Source: PGYT01 sp963675055
GTDB lineage: Bacteria > Bacteroidota > Ignavibacteria > Ignavibacteriales > Melioribacteraceae
Assembly (NCBI GenBank): GCA_963675055.2
Contig: CAXXJE010000002.1
Span: 2,604,001-2,668,000 of the forward strand
DNA: 64,000 nt
Direction of reading: 5' to 3'
The notes beneath the pieces were generated by a model. The model did not search any database. It was not told the DNA's origin and worked only from the letters and a program-made list of their open reading frames with translations. Below are positions 9,033 to 18,077 of this stretch, in pieces. The position numbers and the translations under genes were made by a program. Position 1 is the first letter of the stretch. Each line of letters starts with the position of its first letter.

Positions 9033-10373
9033 TTATGCAGCCGCTTCTGCTTTTTTATCCAATCGGGAAGTTACTATATTGAATATTAACAGCGCTACTG
9101 CAGCAACAGCAGCTACGGCAACAAAATAATACCAAATTAAATGAGCATCTGCATAGTAAGTCGCTTTCTGAACTTCAGTTAAACCTGCCGGCAGCGTCTT
9201 TGGATCCGGGCAATATTTATCGAGCAGGAAACCGGACATTATGAATCCGGCGAGAGCTGAAAAAAATGAATGCAGATGACTAAAGCCCATATACACACCC
9301 TCTTGTCCCTCGGGTGCCTGAAGAGCAAAATACTCCAGAAATCTGGGCGAGATAAAACATTCGGCCAAGCCCTGAATCCCAATTCCAATTATCATCATAA
9401 CCGTAAGAGGATGGAGAGCAAACCATCCGAGTATTGATACTTCCGGACCGGTTATGCTTTGCAGCGACTGGCTAAACGCCATTGCGAGTCCTGATACCGG
9501 CATTATTACCATTCCGATAAACATGGCTGTGACAGCTTTTTTCTTTTTGAATAATTGAGTTATGAGAACGACAAAAAGAACTACAACAAGAGGATTAACA
9601 TTAGCAAGCCATTCCGGTTTTGCGTCTTCTCCAAGCAGTCTTATTACATACTTGGGCATGGTAGCATATAGTTGATGCTGAATAATCCAGAATCCGGCGA
9701 CGATTATTGTTAGAATTATTAGTCTCGGAGTTTGCAGAATTTTAATCAGAGATTTGAACACGTCTTTAATTGATCTGCTTTCATTATTGGTTCGAATAGG
9801 TTTGAATACAATTATTGCAATTATTAGTGCCAGGAAAGACATGCCGGCTGAGAAGAAATTAACATACTCAAGTCCGATTCCTTGTCTAATACTAGGGACA
9901 ACTGTTTTTCCGGAAAATGCCCCGATATTAACTATCCAGTAAAAAAGTGAAAAGCCGCGTGCTTTGTTTACTGCCGATGATGTTTTAGCCACCGTTCCCG
10001 TGATCAGAGGCTTTATAAATGATCCTCCAATTAATACTATAGTAAGGAAAACTATAACGAGAACTTTGGAATGGAAAACTCCGAGGAAGAAATAGCCGAC
10101 AGTTAATAGACTGAAAGCGAGAATAAGCCCGTTCTTAAAACCAATCTTATCACTAATCGCACCGACAAAAGGAGGGAAAAAATATAGTAAAGCAAAAAAT
10201 ATTCCCGCAACAACTCCGGTTGCCTTGTCATCGAATCCAACTATATCAGTTAAGTATAGGGTTAAAACAATAAAAAAACCATAGTATGCTGCCCGTTCGC
10301 ATAATTCCATTACATTAGCCAGCCAGAATTCCTTCGGGAATTTCCAGCTCTCAGCATTTCCTTTTGCATCCAT
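9033..10373 (-). CDS. POT/PTR2-type proton-dependent transporter (MFS)
   Basis: A 446-residue, 12-TM major facilitator protein. The TM1 segment has the proton-coupling ExxER motif of the proton-dependent oligopeptide transporters (ELCERAAYYG, residues 23-32), and the TM4 region contains GGSFIKPLITGTVAK, the expected POT basic residue after a glycine-rich stretch. Di- and tripeptide uptake is the usual role of the family, but divergence and the slightly short length leave the substrate open. It stands alone between a kinase gene and degraded genes, with about 95 bp upstream for its own promoter. Confidence 0.8.
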   Translation of the reverse strand: MDAKGNAESWKFPKEFWLANVMELCERAAYYGFFIVLTLYLTDIVGFDDKATGVVAGIFFALLYFFPPFVGAISDKIGFKNGLILAFSLLTVGYFFLGVFHSKVLVIVFLTIVLIGGSFIKPLITGTVAKTSSAVNKARGFSLFYWIVNIGAFSGKTVVPSIRQGIGLEYVNFFSAGMSFLALIIAIIVFKPIRTNNESRSIKDVFKSLIKILQTPRLIILTIIVAGFWIIQHQLYATMPKYVIRLLGEDAKPEWLANVNPLVVVLFVVLITQLFKKKKAVTAMFIGMVIMPVSGLAMAFSQSLQSITGPEVSILGWFALHPLTVMMIIGIGIQGLAECFISPRFLEYFALQAPEGQEGVYMGFSHLHSFFSALAGFIMSGFLLDKYCPDPKTLPAGLTEVQKATYYADAHLIWYYFVAVAAVAAVALLIFNIVTSRLDKKAEAAA

Positions 10374-10468
10374 GTTTACCCTGTTTTTTCATTTATGAGA
10401 GGTCAAAGATAAAAAACTTGGTAATAAGTTATAAATAATATTTAGTTGTCTCTTTATTCCCAGGTTGG

Positions 10469-11056
10469 ATGTATCAAGGGTATAATATTCTTTATTATAC
10501 AGGAAAATTTTCGATGATCAATAGGCGTGTTATTTATAATGCCGGAAGCATTGACGAATTAATAAATGTATTCTATGAACCGGACAGAGATATTCTTCTT
10601 GATAAATTGGAACTGTATAAGCAGGATAAGGAGAAAAAGGAATACTGTAATCCACGCATTTTACACAGAAGTGGTAAGCTTAAGTGGATTGTCACACTGA
10701 TTAAAAGCGATTACAACGATATAGAGGTCATTACCGGGCTTCAGTAAGATATCAACGAGTTTAAGGTTTTTGAAAACCTGCTTAAAGATTCCAACCTTCG
10801 TTTAAAACTGGTTGAACTGAATTCCAAAGAGGACCCGGAATATTTCACGCTGACAATTAAAAACACCGGGCGGATGATGACTTAAGAAGAAACACATAGT
10901 ATTTCTCCTTTTGTTCAACTTATCAGGGAGATATTTGAACAAGGCGGTAACGGAATTGGACTTATTACGGTAAAATTACTGACAGAACTCTACGATGGAA
11001 AACCGGAAATTACAAGTGAACCTCAATCGGGCACGATAGTGAGCGTGAAATTTTAA
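10469..11056 (+). pseudogene. Decayed PAS histidine kinase with two in-frame stops
   Basis: One reading frame stays recognisable for 196 codons but is cut by TAA at 10745-10747 and again at 10883-10885. The first part resembles the end of a PAS domain (EPDRDILLDKLELY, then NPRILHRSGKLKWI). After the first stop comes DINEFKVFENLL, the usual PAS-to-linker transition. The last part is the end of a HATPase domain (GGNGIGLITVKLLTELY and PQSGTIVSVKF). The HisKA domain and the ATPase N box are missing, so a deletion as well as nonsense changes has occurred. The short product of the first 92 codons is unlikely to be functional. Confidence 0.8.
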
Positions 11057-11141
11057 AAAGCGCTAGTAAATGAATCATTGACAGAGAGCTGAAAATTTCG
11101 TAGAATGATATAAGTGAAACACATTTTAGATGGAGCTAAAA

Positions 11142-11402
11142 ATGGGTATCAAACCGGTAGGATACAGCCCGGAAAATAACAAAGCTCAACCCGGTAAATC
11201 TGGGAATGATGAAGCCGGGAGAAAGTTTGATAATTTACTAAAATCGGAAACCGACCAGGTATTAAATAAATTCAATCCCGTTAAAAATGAAATTAGAATT
11301 CATGGAATTTCTGTTTCTTCACAAACCGCTGATGCACTTAATCAGGATGTAAGTAAGCTGATAAATGCATTCATCCATCGTACTAATCCAAGAATAACAT
11401 AG
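11142..11402 (+). CDS. Small hypothetical protein
   Basis: An 86-residue protein I do not recognise. The ATG at 11142 is preferred over an ATG four codons upstream because GGAG sits 7 nt before it. The product lacks a signal peptide or TM segment; residues 5-30 are polar and Gly/Asn/Lys-rich, and the C-terminal half is amphipathic (ISVSSQTADALNQDVSKLI). It lies between a pseudogene and a truncated gene, in a stretch that looks partly degraded, so it may itself be a remnant. Confidence 0.5.
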   Translation: MGIKPVGYSPENNKAQPGKSGNDEAGRKFDNLLKSETDQVLNKFNPVKNEIRIHGISVSSQTADALNQDVSKLINAFIHRTNPRIT

Positions 11403-11617
11403 CTTTCCCCTTATTTATTAGTCCTTTGTTCATCTGATACTAACTCAAATTGACAATACTAATCTAAGAATCCCTCAATTTTTCGACTAAAATTGAAATG
11501 CCCTTCTATGTTAAACCCCTTCTCTCTTCACTAGTGAAAAGAAGTTAAAGTTTTTATCATCAATTTCGATAGTGTTCTAGAGAATCAAAATTTAATTGTA
11601 ATTAAAAGACGGGGGCG

Positions 11618-12013
11618 ATGATGAAAATGAGGGACCTTTTAATTGCATTTTATCTGCTGGCTACAACACTCCTGAATGCAAGCGAAGAACAAAATCATAC
11701 CAATAAGGAAGCCGATTTAACAAGTATAAACCGGATGTTTAGACTTTCAGAGAAGAGTGCCTTCAATTTGGAAGTGAACTCTATATCGGATTTTGTAAAT
11801 CTTTCCGGAAGAAATTCAGAGGGACGGAAAACTCATTACTTAGACAATTTCTTACCTGGGCTGGATTCGGATCTGGATAAAGTATTAGGAATTCCGGCTG
11901 CTGAATTTCGGCTCTCCATTCTGGGAAACAACGGTTCAACTCCTAACGAATACGGAAGTACAATTCGGGGATTCAGCAACATTGTAACTGACCGGGCATG
12001 GAAACTCTTGTAG
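11618..12013 (+). pseudogene. Truncated OprB-like carbohydrate porin
   Basis: A 131-codon frame starts with a signal peptide (LLIAFYLLATTLLNASEE), after a purine-rich GGGGGCG stretch. Its second half resembles the N-terminal part of OprB-family carbohydrate porins: HYLDNFLPGLDSDLDKVLGI, then GNNGSTPNEYGSTIRGFSNI and a final WKLL, where the family normally continues for about 300 residues of beta-barrel. A TAG stop follows, and the next 90 bp to the chemoreceptor gene do not resume a porin. It is most likely the 5' remnant of a deleted porin gene. A short secreted product cannot be excluded. Confidence 0.6.
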
Positions 12014-12104
12014 TTCCAGATCGAATCGGAGATCATTGAAAGTAAAAATCTATTAATAACAACTCTTAGAGTAATTATTATATTATAAACAAAGTGGGGA
12101 AGAA

Positions 12105-14267
12105 ATGAAACTTAACATTAAACAAAAAATAGGTGGTTCGTTCCTTATTACCGGAATGCTATTCATAATTTTCTGTATTTATGCAATATTCGATTTTTAT
12201 GAATTCAAATGGAATGTAACAGACTACTCCGATAAACAGGATGAAATCCTGATCGGAAGTAAAATCCAGTTGGAAATATTAAATCTTCAGCAATTCATTA
12301 CTGTTGCTGCACTCACCGGGGACAGAAATGTACTTGATCAAGATTCGAAAGGATCATATGATAAACTGAATTCCGAATTGGATCGGTGGGCGGAAATGAA
12401 TAAAGATAAAGCAGAGCATTTGGAATTGGTTTATAACATGAAAAGTCGAATGAAGGATATGTACGAATTGGGCGATAAACTTTTTACGGCATATGGGGAG
12501 AGCAGAGAAGCCGGTAATCCGGTTATGTCCAGCTTTGATAAAAAGGCAGAAGAATTAGTTGCTGATGTTGAAGATGTTCTGCATGATGAAATAGAAGAAG
12601 GCACACTGATTGTTAATGATATGAAAGTTTTAAGTAATACTTCAATTACTGTAAGTATTGTTGCTGCTTTCATAGTAAGTATTCTTGCAGCAATTGTCGG
12701 TTATTTTATGACCAGACAAATTGTAAGTAACGTCAATACTCTTGTCCAGTTTACGGACAGGTTCGGTAAAGGTGATTTAGAAGTGAAAGCTGAGATTAAC
12801 AGTGGTGATGAGTTCCAGGATTTGGGCGAGTCTTTCAACAATATGGTCGATAAAATTAGGGAGCAGTTGGATTATCTTAATAAGGTGCCTAGTCCGGTAA
12901 TGGTAATTGATAAAGATTTTAACATCAAATATATGAATAAATCCGGTGCTGACGTTGTTAATAAAACTCAATCGGAGTTGATTGGACAAAAATGCTATGA
13001 ACAATTTAGAACGGAACATTGTCAGACCGAAAACTGTGCTCTGTATAAAGCAATGAAAATGGACGAAATTATAACTGAAGAAACAGTAGCAAATCCTAGA
13101 GGTATGGAACTGCCTATTCAGTATACTGGGGCCCCGATTAAAGACAGGAATGGAAATATTATAGGAGCTCTCGAAGCCGTTACTGATATTACTGATATTA
13201 AAAACCTTCAGAATTATCTTACGAAATGTACAGCTGAAATGATGACAGCCATGGACAGATTCTCTAATGGTGATCTTACTGTTAAAGTTAATCATGATTC
13301 GGAGAAGGATGATGATATGGGCAGACTCATGAAAAGCTTTAATGAGTCAGTTAGAAAAATTACTAATATGATCAGAAAGGTAATGGAATCTGTTCATACT
13401 GTTGCAAGCGCAACCAACGAGATTTCTTCGAGTGCCGAAGAGATGGCTGCCGGAGTCCAGGAACAGAGCGCACAATCGCAGGAGGTTGCAACTGCTGTTG
13501 AGGAAATGTCGAAGACAATACTTGAAACTGCATCAAATGCAAATAATACGGCAAAATCTTCTGAAGAAGCACGCGAAAAAGCCAGAAGAGGTAGTGATAA
13601 ACTTACTGAATCCAAAGACGGCATGGATAAAATTGTTGCATCTGCTTCTACAACCGGTGAAATAATATCTTCTCTTACATCGAAAACAGATCAAATTGGT
13701 GAGATTGCTCAGGTCATTGATGATATTGCAGATCAAACTAACCTTCTGGCGCTTAATGCGGCTATTGAGGCTGCACGCGCAGGAGAACAGGGTCGTGGTT
13801 TTGCTGTTGTTGCCGATGAGGTTCGCAAATTAGCTGAGAGAACAACGAAAGCTACTAAGGAAATTGCGGAAACGATTAAAGCTATTCAAAACGAAGCTCG
13901 AGAGGCAGATAGTTCTATGGGCATTGCTGCGAAAGTTGTTAAAGAAGGTATTAAATTAAATAGTGAACTTGAAGAATATCTGAATGAAATTGTCAGCAAG
14001 GTTGAAGAATCTGCCGAGCAAATTAATCAGGTGGCAGCAGCCAGTGAAGAGCAATCTACAACAGTTGAACAGGTTAGCAGGAACGTGGAAGCAATTAGCT
14101 CTGTTACACATCAATCGGCTGCAGGAGTACAGCAAATAGCCCGTACCGCTGAAGATCTAAATAAACTGACTGAAAATTTACAAAGTGTTGTCGGAGCTTT
14201 CAGACTTGATGAGACGCAGATTCAAACAAGTAAAAACGCCATACTTTCCAATGCAGTATTGAACTAG
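12105..14267 (+). CDS. Methyl-accepting chemotaxis protein with HAMP-PAS-HAMP layout
   Basis: A 720-residue transducer. TM1 is at about residues 10-30, a helical periplasmic sensor of about 145 residues follows, and TM2 is at about 179-203. Then come HAMP (about 205-258), a PAS domain (about 258-370), a second HAMP-like segment (about 375-430) and the MCP signalling coiled coil. The hairpin tip is conserved (NLLALNAAIEAARAGEQGRG). The PAS domain contains Cys297, Cys306 and Cys311 (KCYEQFRTEHCQTENC), suggesting metal, Fe-S or redox sensing. No CheB/CheR pentapeptide is obvious at the C-terminus. No che or flagellar genes are nearby. Confidence 0.93.
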   Translation: MKLNIKQKIGGSFLITGMLFIIFCIYAIFDFYEFKWNVTDYSDKQDEILIGSKIQLEILNLQQFITVAALTGDRNVLDQDSKGSYDKLNSELDRWAEMNKDKAEHLELVYNMKSRMKDMYELGDKLFTAYGESREAGNPVMSSFDKKAEELVADVEDVLHDEIEEGTLIVNDMKVLSNTSITVSIVAAFIVSILAAIVGYFMTRQIVSNVNTLVQFTDRFGKGDLEVKAEINSGDEFQDLGESFNNMVDKIREQLDYLNKVPSPVMVIDKDFNIKYMNKSGADVVNKTQSELIGQKCYEQFRTEHCQTENCALYKAMKMDEIITEETVANPRGMELPIQYTGAPIKDRNGNIIGALEAVTDITDIKNLQNYLTKCTAEMMTAMDRFSNGDLTVKVNHDSEKDDDMGRLMKSFNESVRKITNMIRKVMESVHTVASATNEISSSAEEMAAGVQEQSAQSQEVATAVEEMSKTILETASNANNTAKSSEEAREKARRGSDKLTESKDGMDKIVASASTTGEIISSLTSKTDQIGEIAQVIDDIADQTNLLALNAAIEAARAGEQGRGFAVVADEVRKLAERTTKATKEIAETIKAIQNEAREADSSMGIAAKVVKEGIKLNSELEEYLNEIVSKVEESAEQINQVAAASEEQSTTVEQVSRNVEAISSVTHQSAAGVQQIARTAEDLNKLTENLQSVVGAFRLDETQIQTSKNAILSNAVLN

Positions 14268-14296
14268 TTAGCCCATTACTTAAAGATATAGAGATC

Positions 14297-14361
14297 GAAG
14301 CTGCTTGACTGCAGCTTCAGACTTTCGACAAACCAGGCCCGCTCCAAATGCCAGGTTTGTC
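14297..14361 (+). terminator. Two consecutive hairpins after the chemoreceptor gene
   Basis: The first hairpin has 8-bp arms GAAGCTGC and GCAGCTTC (14297-14318). The second pairs GACAAACC with GGTTTGTC (14327-14361), extended by GGC/GCC across one A-A mismatch, and is followed by ATTTTATTTTATA. The second has the form of an intrinsic terminator. Confidence 0.7.
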
Positions 14362-14485
14362 ATTTTATTTTATACTCGTTAATAAGTTCTTAGAAAATAC
14401 AGATTGTTTAATCAGTTGATCGTGATGGTTGGATAATAAGTATCGATGAAATGATAGCTTGGTGGGAATTTCGAAATAAAGTTTG

Positions 14486-14556
14486 CTGCCCCGGGAGGAT
14501 TCGAACCCCCAACGAATGATCCAGAGTCATCTGTGTTACCATTACACCACGGGGCA
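14486..14556 (-). tRNA. tRNA-Gln (CTG anticodon)
   Basis: On the minus strand the acceptor arms TGCCCCG and CGGGGCA pair perfectly, with discriminator G and no encoded CCA. The anticodon stem is GATGA/TCATT with loop CTCTGGA, giving anticodon CTG. The T arm carries GGTTCGAATCC. The 71-nt length is typical. Confidence 0.93.
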
Positions 14557-14686
14557 AAAAACGAATCAGAAAAATAAATATACTCCTCCGTAAATGCAAT
14601 TGAAAGTAATTATAAAACAGAGTATCTTTTTTCGATGATTATCTATACTCTTGAATAGACGAATTATTAATAAATGGGAAACGGAA

Positions 14687-15817
14687 ATGAACAGTAACGA
14701 ACGGGTGTTGGGGACATGCGAGAGATCCGGGATTGAAATTGTTACAAGGCAAAAGGAACTTGTTGAGCAACAAATATTACTATCTGAATTCCTGAATGCA
14801 ATACCAGTGTTTATTACTGTTTTGAATAAGGATCGTCAGATAATTTTTTCGAATAATTCTTTCCTTGAGTATTTACAAAAAACAAATGGGGAAGTGCTGG
14901 GACAGCGTCCGGGTGAGGCAGTCGATTGCGTTCATCCGTCCGATGGAAAGGGAGGCTGCGGTACAAGTCAATTCTGTCTGTATTGCGGTGCACTTCAGGC
15001 AATTCTTGAAAGCTACGAAGGTAGTCGAAGCATCGAGGAATGTAGAATTAGTTTGAAAGAAAACAAGAGTCTGGATTTAATGGTCAGCGCAACACCAATA
15101 AATCTGGGTGGAGAAGAGTTCACTATTTTTACTATGTCCGATAACAGCAGTGACAAACGGAGAAAAGCACTGGAAAGAATTTTCTTTCACGATATATTAA
15201 ATACAGCGGGCGGTATAAGGGGCTTTATTGATTTACTCAAGATTGCCGAAGAGGATGAATTGAAGGAGTATCTAGGTATATCCGAAACTCTTACCGAAAA
15301 ACTGATTGAAGAAATAAGAGCTCAGCAGCTAATATCTCAGGCTGAAAACGGAGATCTACAGGTTAATCCGACATCATTTTCATCCCGGGAAATATTGGAG
15401 GAAGTTAAAATACTATACTCTAATCATGAAGTTGCTAAAAATAAACACATTGAAGTGATTAACAGCACTGTGGATATTTTGATTAAGTCCGATAAAACAG
15501 TGTTACGACGTATTCTTGGTAATCTGACAAAAAATGCACTGGAAGCGAGCAAAGAAGGTGATGTAATCCTTCTATCTGCAGAAGTTAAAGAAGGATTTAT
15601 AGAGTTCATTGTTGAGAATCCTGCTTATATGCCAGAGGAAGTTCAGATGCAGTTGTTTCAGAGATCATTTTCAACTAAGGGTGTTGGACGCGGATTAGGA
15701 ACATATAGTGTTAAACTGTTAACCGAACAATATTTGAAGGGCGAGATCGGGTTTGTCTCCAATCCTCAGAACGGAACTATGTTTAAAGCAAAGTACCCGA
15801 AAGAATTAAAGAGCTGA
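14687..15817 (+). CDS. Cytoplasmic PAS sensor histidine kinase with Cys-rich PAS
   Basis: A 376-residue soluble kinase. The ATG at 14687 is chosen because GGGAAACGGAA precedes it; an in-frame TTG 12 codons upstream is less likely. A PAS domain (about residues 30-145) carries a four-Cys cluster, Cys81, Cys91, Cys97 and Cys100, in the segment DCVHPSDGKGGCGTSQFCLY and the next CG. The phosphoacceptor region is atypical, FFHDILNTAGGIRGF with His168, followed by a HATPase with N box LGNLTKNALEA and G2 box GVGRGLGTYSVKLL. No response regulator is adjacent. The Cys spacing is seen in many environmental kinases and suggests Fe-S, zinc or thiol-redox sensing; this is inference. Confidence 0.85.
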   Translation: MNSNERVLGTCERSGIEIVTRQKELVEQQILLSEFLNAIPVFITVLNKDRQIIFSNNSFLEYLQKTNGEVLGQRPGEAVDCVHPSDGKGGCGTSQFCLYCGALQAILESYEGSRSIEECRISLKENKSLDLMVSATPINLGGEEFTIFTMSDNSSDKRRKALERIFFHDILNTAGGIRGFIDLLKIAEEDELKEYLGISETLTEKLIEEIRAQQLISQAENGDLQVNPTSFSSREILEEVKILYSNHEVAKNKHIEVINSTVDILIKSDKTVLRRILGNLTKNALEASKEGDVILLSAEVKEGFIEFIVENPAYMPEEVQMQLFQRSFSTKGVGRGLGTYSVKLLTEQYLKGEIGFVSNPQNGTMFKAKYPKELKS

Positions 15818-16537
15818 TTATTCCGGAACATGTACCAGGAAGTACTCCTCTGCAGATTCACCGATAGCCTCCGCTTCGGCTACAGTCATGTGAGTTTCAT
15901 CCTCTTCATCAATGGCGCCGGCCTCAATTATTGCCAGGTCTGAACCTTTTGCCATCCTGGCAAGACTGTCACAGTATGCGGTATCGCCCCCATAGCAAAT
16001 TGATTTGCCTTCATAAATAAATTTAAAACCCATCGACGGAACATATTCGCTTGTACCGTCATCATTCAGTTCCCGGTGGTTCACCTTAAAGGGCTTTATT
16101 TGTATCGATTTTCTTTGAAACTTTTTTTCATTGTCGATAGGAATAAGGTTTATTTCGTAAGTCAACTCATGTGAGTAGACTTCCTGAAATGCCCTATAAA
16201 TGCTCTTTATCTCAACACAGCCTTTCGGGAAATAAATATTCAGAGGAGCTGTTCTTTTTAGAACCGATAGGTATGTTAAAAATGACCATACACCGCCAAC
16301 ATGATCATGATGACCGTGACTGATAAAAATATCCGAGATCTCAAGAATATCCTGTTTGCTTATGTTTTTATTCAAGTCCCGGAGAAGTCCGTCACCAGGA
16401 TCAATAACGAACTTTGCGCTGTTCGCGGTTAACAGTATTCCGGTAGCAATATTTGGTATTGAGCAGAATATCTCGATGTAGAAATCGTCTTTTTGCCATA
16501 CCAACGGATATTTGGGCGTATATTTTTTATTTGCCAT
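15818..16537 (-). CDS. Metallo-beta-lactamase-fold hydrolase (RNase Z-like)
   Basis: A 239-residue metal-dependent hydrolase. The zinc motif is SHGHHDHVGG, with later ligands in NHRELN, GGDTAYCDSLA and ETHMTVAEA. The pattern fits the RNase Z/arylsulfatase branch of the superfamily, but the long exosite of true RNase Z is not evident, so the substrate is unknown. The frame extends 35 codons upstream into the Fur-family gene; the ATG at 16537 is preferred because it leaves a 22-bp gap with AGAAAG before it. Probably co-transcribed with the upstream regulator. Confidence 0.8.
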   Translation of the reverse strand: MANKKYTPKYPLVWQKDDFYIEIFCSIPNIATGILLTANSAKFVIDPGDGLLRDLNKNISKQDILEISDIFISHGHHDHVGGVWSFLTYLSVLKRTAPLNIYFPKGCVEIKSIYRAFQEVYSHELTYEINLIPIDNEKKFQRKSIQIKPFKVNHRELNDDGTSEYVPSMGFKFIYEGKSICYGGDTAYCDSLARMAKGSDLAIIEAGAIDEEDETHMTVAEAEAIGESAEEYFLVHVPE

Positions 16538-16559
16538 AGCTTTCTTGTTCTGGTTTGAA

Positions 16560-17015
16560 TTAGTCCTTTTCCGAACAATTTTCGTTTGTACATTTACCGA
16601 AGATATTGAACGAGTAACCGGAGCTTTCAAATCCGAGTTCATTACAGATTTCGTCGACTATTTGAATTATTTTCGCGTTGCTGAATTCCTGAATTTTGCC
16701 GCATTTCGTACAAATCAGATGGTCGTGATTTTTACGATTGAAACTGGATTCATAGTATGTTTTTGTGTCTCCGAAATGACGTTTTGCTAGCAAATCACAT
16801 TGACCGAGCAATTCCAATGTGTTATAAACTGTGGCACGGGAAACATTCGATCCATTTGTTTTCATCTTAATATACAGCTCATCGGCAGCGAAATGCCCTT
16901 TATAGTCGAGTGCGAAATCGAGTACCTCGAATCTCTCGGGGGTTATTCTGTGCTTTCCCTTTTTGAGAAATTTCTTAAACTGTTCGTGTGCGTTTGGTTT
17001 ATCTATCATTTTCAA
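16560..17015 (-). CDS. Fur-family transcriptional regulator (PerR/Fur-like)
   Basis: A 151-residue metal- or peroxide-responsive repressor. The N-terminal winged helix contains RITPERFEVLDFAL and the recognition helix VSRATVYNTLELL. The dimerisation domain has HDHLICTKCGKIQEF with a CxxC structural zinc pair, and the second Cys pair is in KCTNENC at the C-terminus. Fur, PerR and Zur cannot be separated by eye. Its position opposite dodecin and two peroxiredoxin genes favours a peroxide-response role similar to PerR, which is inference. The 194-bp divergent region with dodecin would hold its operator; no clear box was found. Confidence 0.9.
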   Translation of the reverse strand: MKMIDKPNAHEQFKKFLKKGKHRITPERFEVLDFALDYKGHFAADELYIKMKTNGSNVSRATVYNTLELLGQCDLLAKRHFGDTKTYYESSFNRKNHDHLICTKCGKIQEFSNAKIIQIVDEICNELGFESSGYSFNIFGKCTNENCSEKD

Positions 17016-17209
17016 TAATTATTCTTTGATGATAAATCTACATATTCTCTTTTGAATTAACAATATTTACTGCTTGTAGGATATACTTTTATGTACAAAT
17101 TGTCCTCTTTAATTTGCATAAAAAAAAGACTAAATTTAAATACCGTAAATAACGGATAAATCACCTAAAAATTCTAAAGTGGAACTCAAAACCAGAAACA
17201 GGAGTTATT

Positions 17210-17410
17210 ATGTCAAAATCATTTGAAATTATTGAAAGAGTAGGTATTTCAACCGTCAGTTCCAGCGATGCGATAAAAGTAGTTGTGAAAGAAACAGCTG
17301 AGCAGAAAAAAGTCGGCTGGTTTGAAGTTATTGAAGAGAGAGGCAGACTGAATGGTGATGGAGAGGTTGAATTTCAGGTAACAGTTAAAATCGGATGCAA
17401 ACTGGATTAA
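17210..17410 (+). CDS. Dodecin (flavin-binding protein)
   Basis: A 66-residue dodecin, a dodecameric hollow-sphere protein that binds and sequesters flavins. Evidence is the small size and the pattern ERVGISTVSSSDAIKVVV, then KVGWFEVIEERG, which includes the flavin-stacking Trp, and the C-terminal strand EFQVTVKIGCKLD. A good ribosome site (CAGGAG) precedes the ATG. It is followed at 23 bp by a peroxiredoxin gene, consistent with oxidative-stress protection from free flavin. Confidence 0.88.
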   Translation: MSKSFEIIERVGISTVSSSDAIKVVVKETAEQKKVGWFEVIEERGRLNGDGEVEFQVTVKIGCKLD

Positions 17411-17433
17411 AAAACCAAAAGAAAGGAACAGAT

Positions 17434-17916
17434 ATGTCGTTACAAATAGGGGACAAAGCCCCTGATTTTACTTTAAAAAATACAGATCTCGAACCGGTAA
17501 CTCTTAGCAGTTTCCAGGGCAAACAAAATGTTGTGCTATTGTTTTTCCCGGCAGTGGGTACGGGAGTTTGTGAAAAAGAATTATGCTCAACAAGGGACTC
17601 GATGAAAGATTACGAGAACCTTGATGCAAAGGTATTCGGTATCAGCGTAGACAGTATGTTTGCCCAGAAATTATGGGTGAGTTCACTGAACCTGAATTTC
17701 CAATTGTTAAGTGACTTCAACAAAGAGGTAGCTCCGAAATACGATGCCTTCTATGATGTCTGGGTGCCGGGCAAGTTTGATCTGAATGGAGTCGCAAAAA
17801 GATCGGCTTTCGTCATAGACAAAGATGGAGTTATCCAATATTCTGAAGTGCTTGAAGATGCTGGTGAACAACCTAATTTCGAAGCGGTTGTTGAAGCATT
17901 GAGAAAGCTAAGTTAA
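17434..17916 (+). CDS. AhpC/TSA-family peroxiredoxin (PrxQ/AhpE-like)
   Basis: A 160-residue thiol peroxidase. The active-site pattern PxxxTxxC is present as PAVGTGVCEKELC, giving a peroxidatic Cys and, four residues later, a possible resolving Cys as in Bcp/PrxQ. APDFTLKNTDLE is the family N-terminus. The ATG at 17434 is chosen over an earlier in-frame ATG inside the dodecin gene because AAAGGAAC precedes it and homologues start there. It reduces hydrogen peroxide or organic peroxides with thioredoxin-like donors. Likely in one transcript with dodecin. Confidence 0.9.
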   Translation: MSLQIGDKAPDFTLKNTDLEPVTLSSFQGKQNVVLLFFPAVGTGVCEKELCSTRDSMKDYENLDAKVFGISVDSMFAQKLWVSSLNLNFQLLSDFNKEVAPKYDAFYDVWVPGKFDLNGVAKRSAFVIDKDGVIQYSEVLEDAGEQPNFEAVVEALRKLS

Positions 17917-17925
17917 ATATCTATG

Positions 17926-17947
17926 AATGCCCCGTCTGCGGGGCATT
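17926..17947 (+). terminator. Terminator after the first peroxiredoxin gene
   Basis: Perfect 8-bp arms AATGCCCC and GGGGCATT with a 6-nt loop, followed by TAATTTCT, 9 bp after the stop codon. Confidence 0.75.
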
Positions 17948-18077
17948 TAATTTCTGCTTGATAGCATTCGAATTAAACTGCTTTACGAATGGAGCTTCTG
18001 CAGAAATTCAAAACTAGTTTTTACATTATTTAATTGATGTACGAAACAATTATTTTTCCGCTTAAAATGGAGTTCGA

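Noticed and set aside
10745..10885. Possible stop-codon readthrough or recoding of TAA in the kinase relic
   Set aside because: TAA ends most genes in the window normally, and the relic also lacks its catalytic core, so decay is the simpler explanation.
13372..13736. Several open frames antisense to the chemoreceptor gene
   Set aside because: They mirror a repetitive Ala/Glu-rich coiled-coil region, lack ribosome sites and known domains; they are codon-composition shadows.
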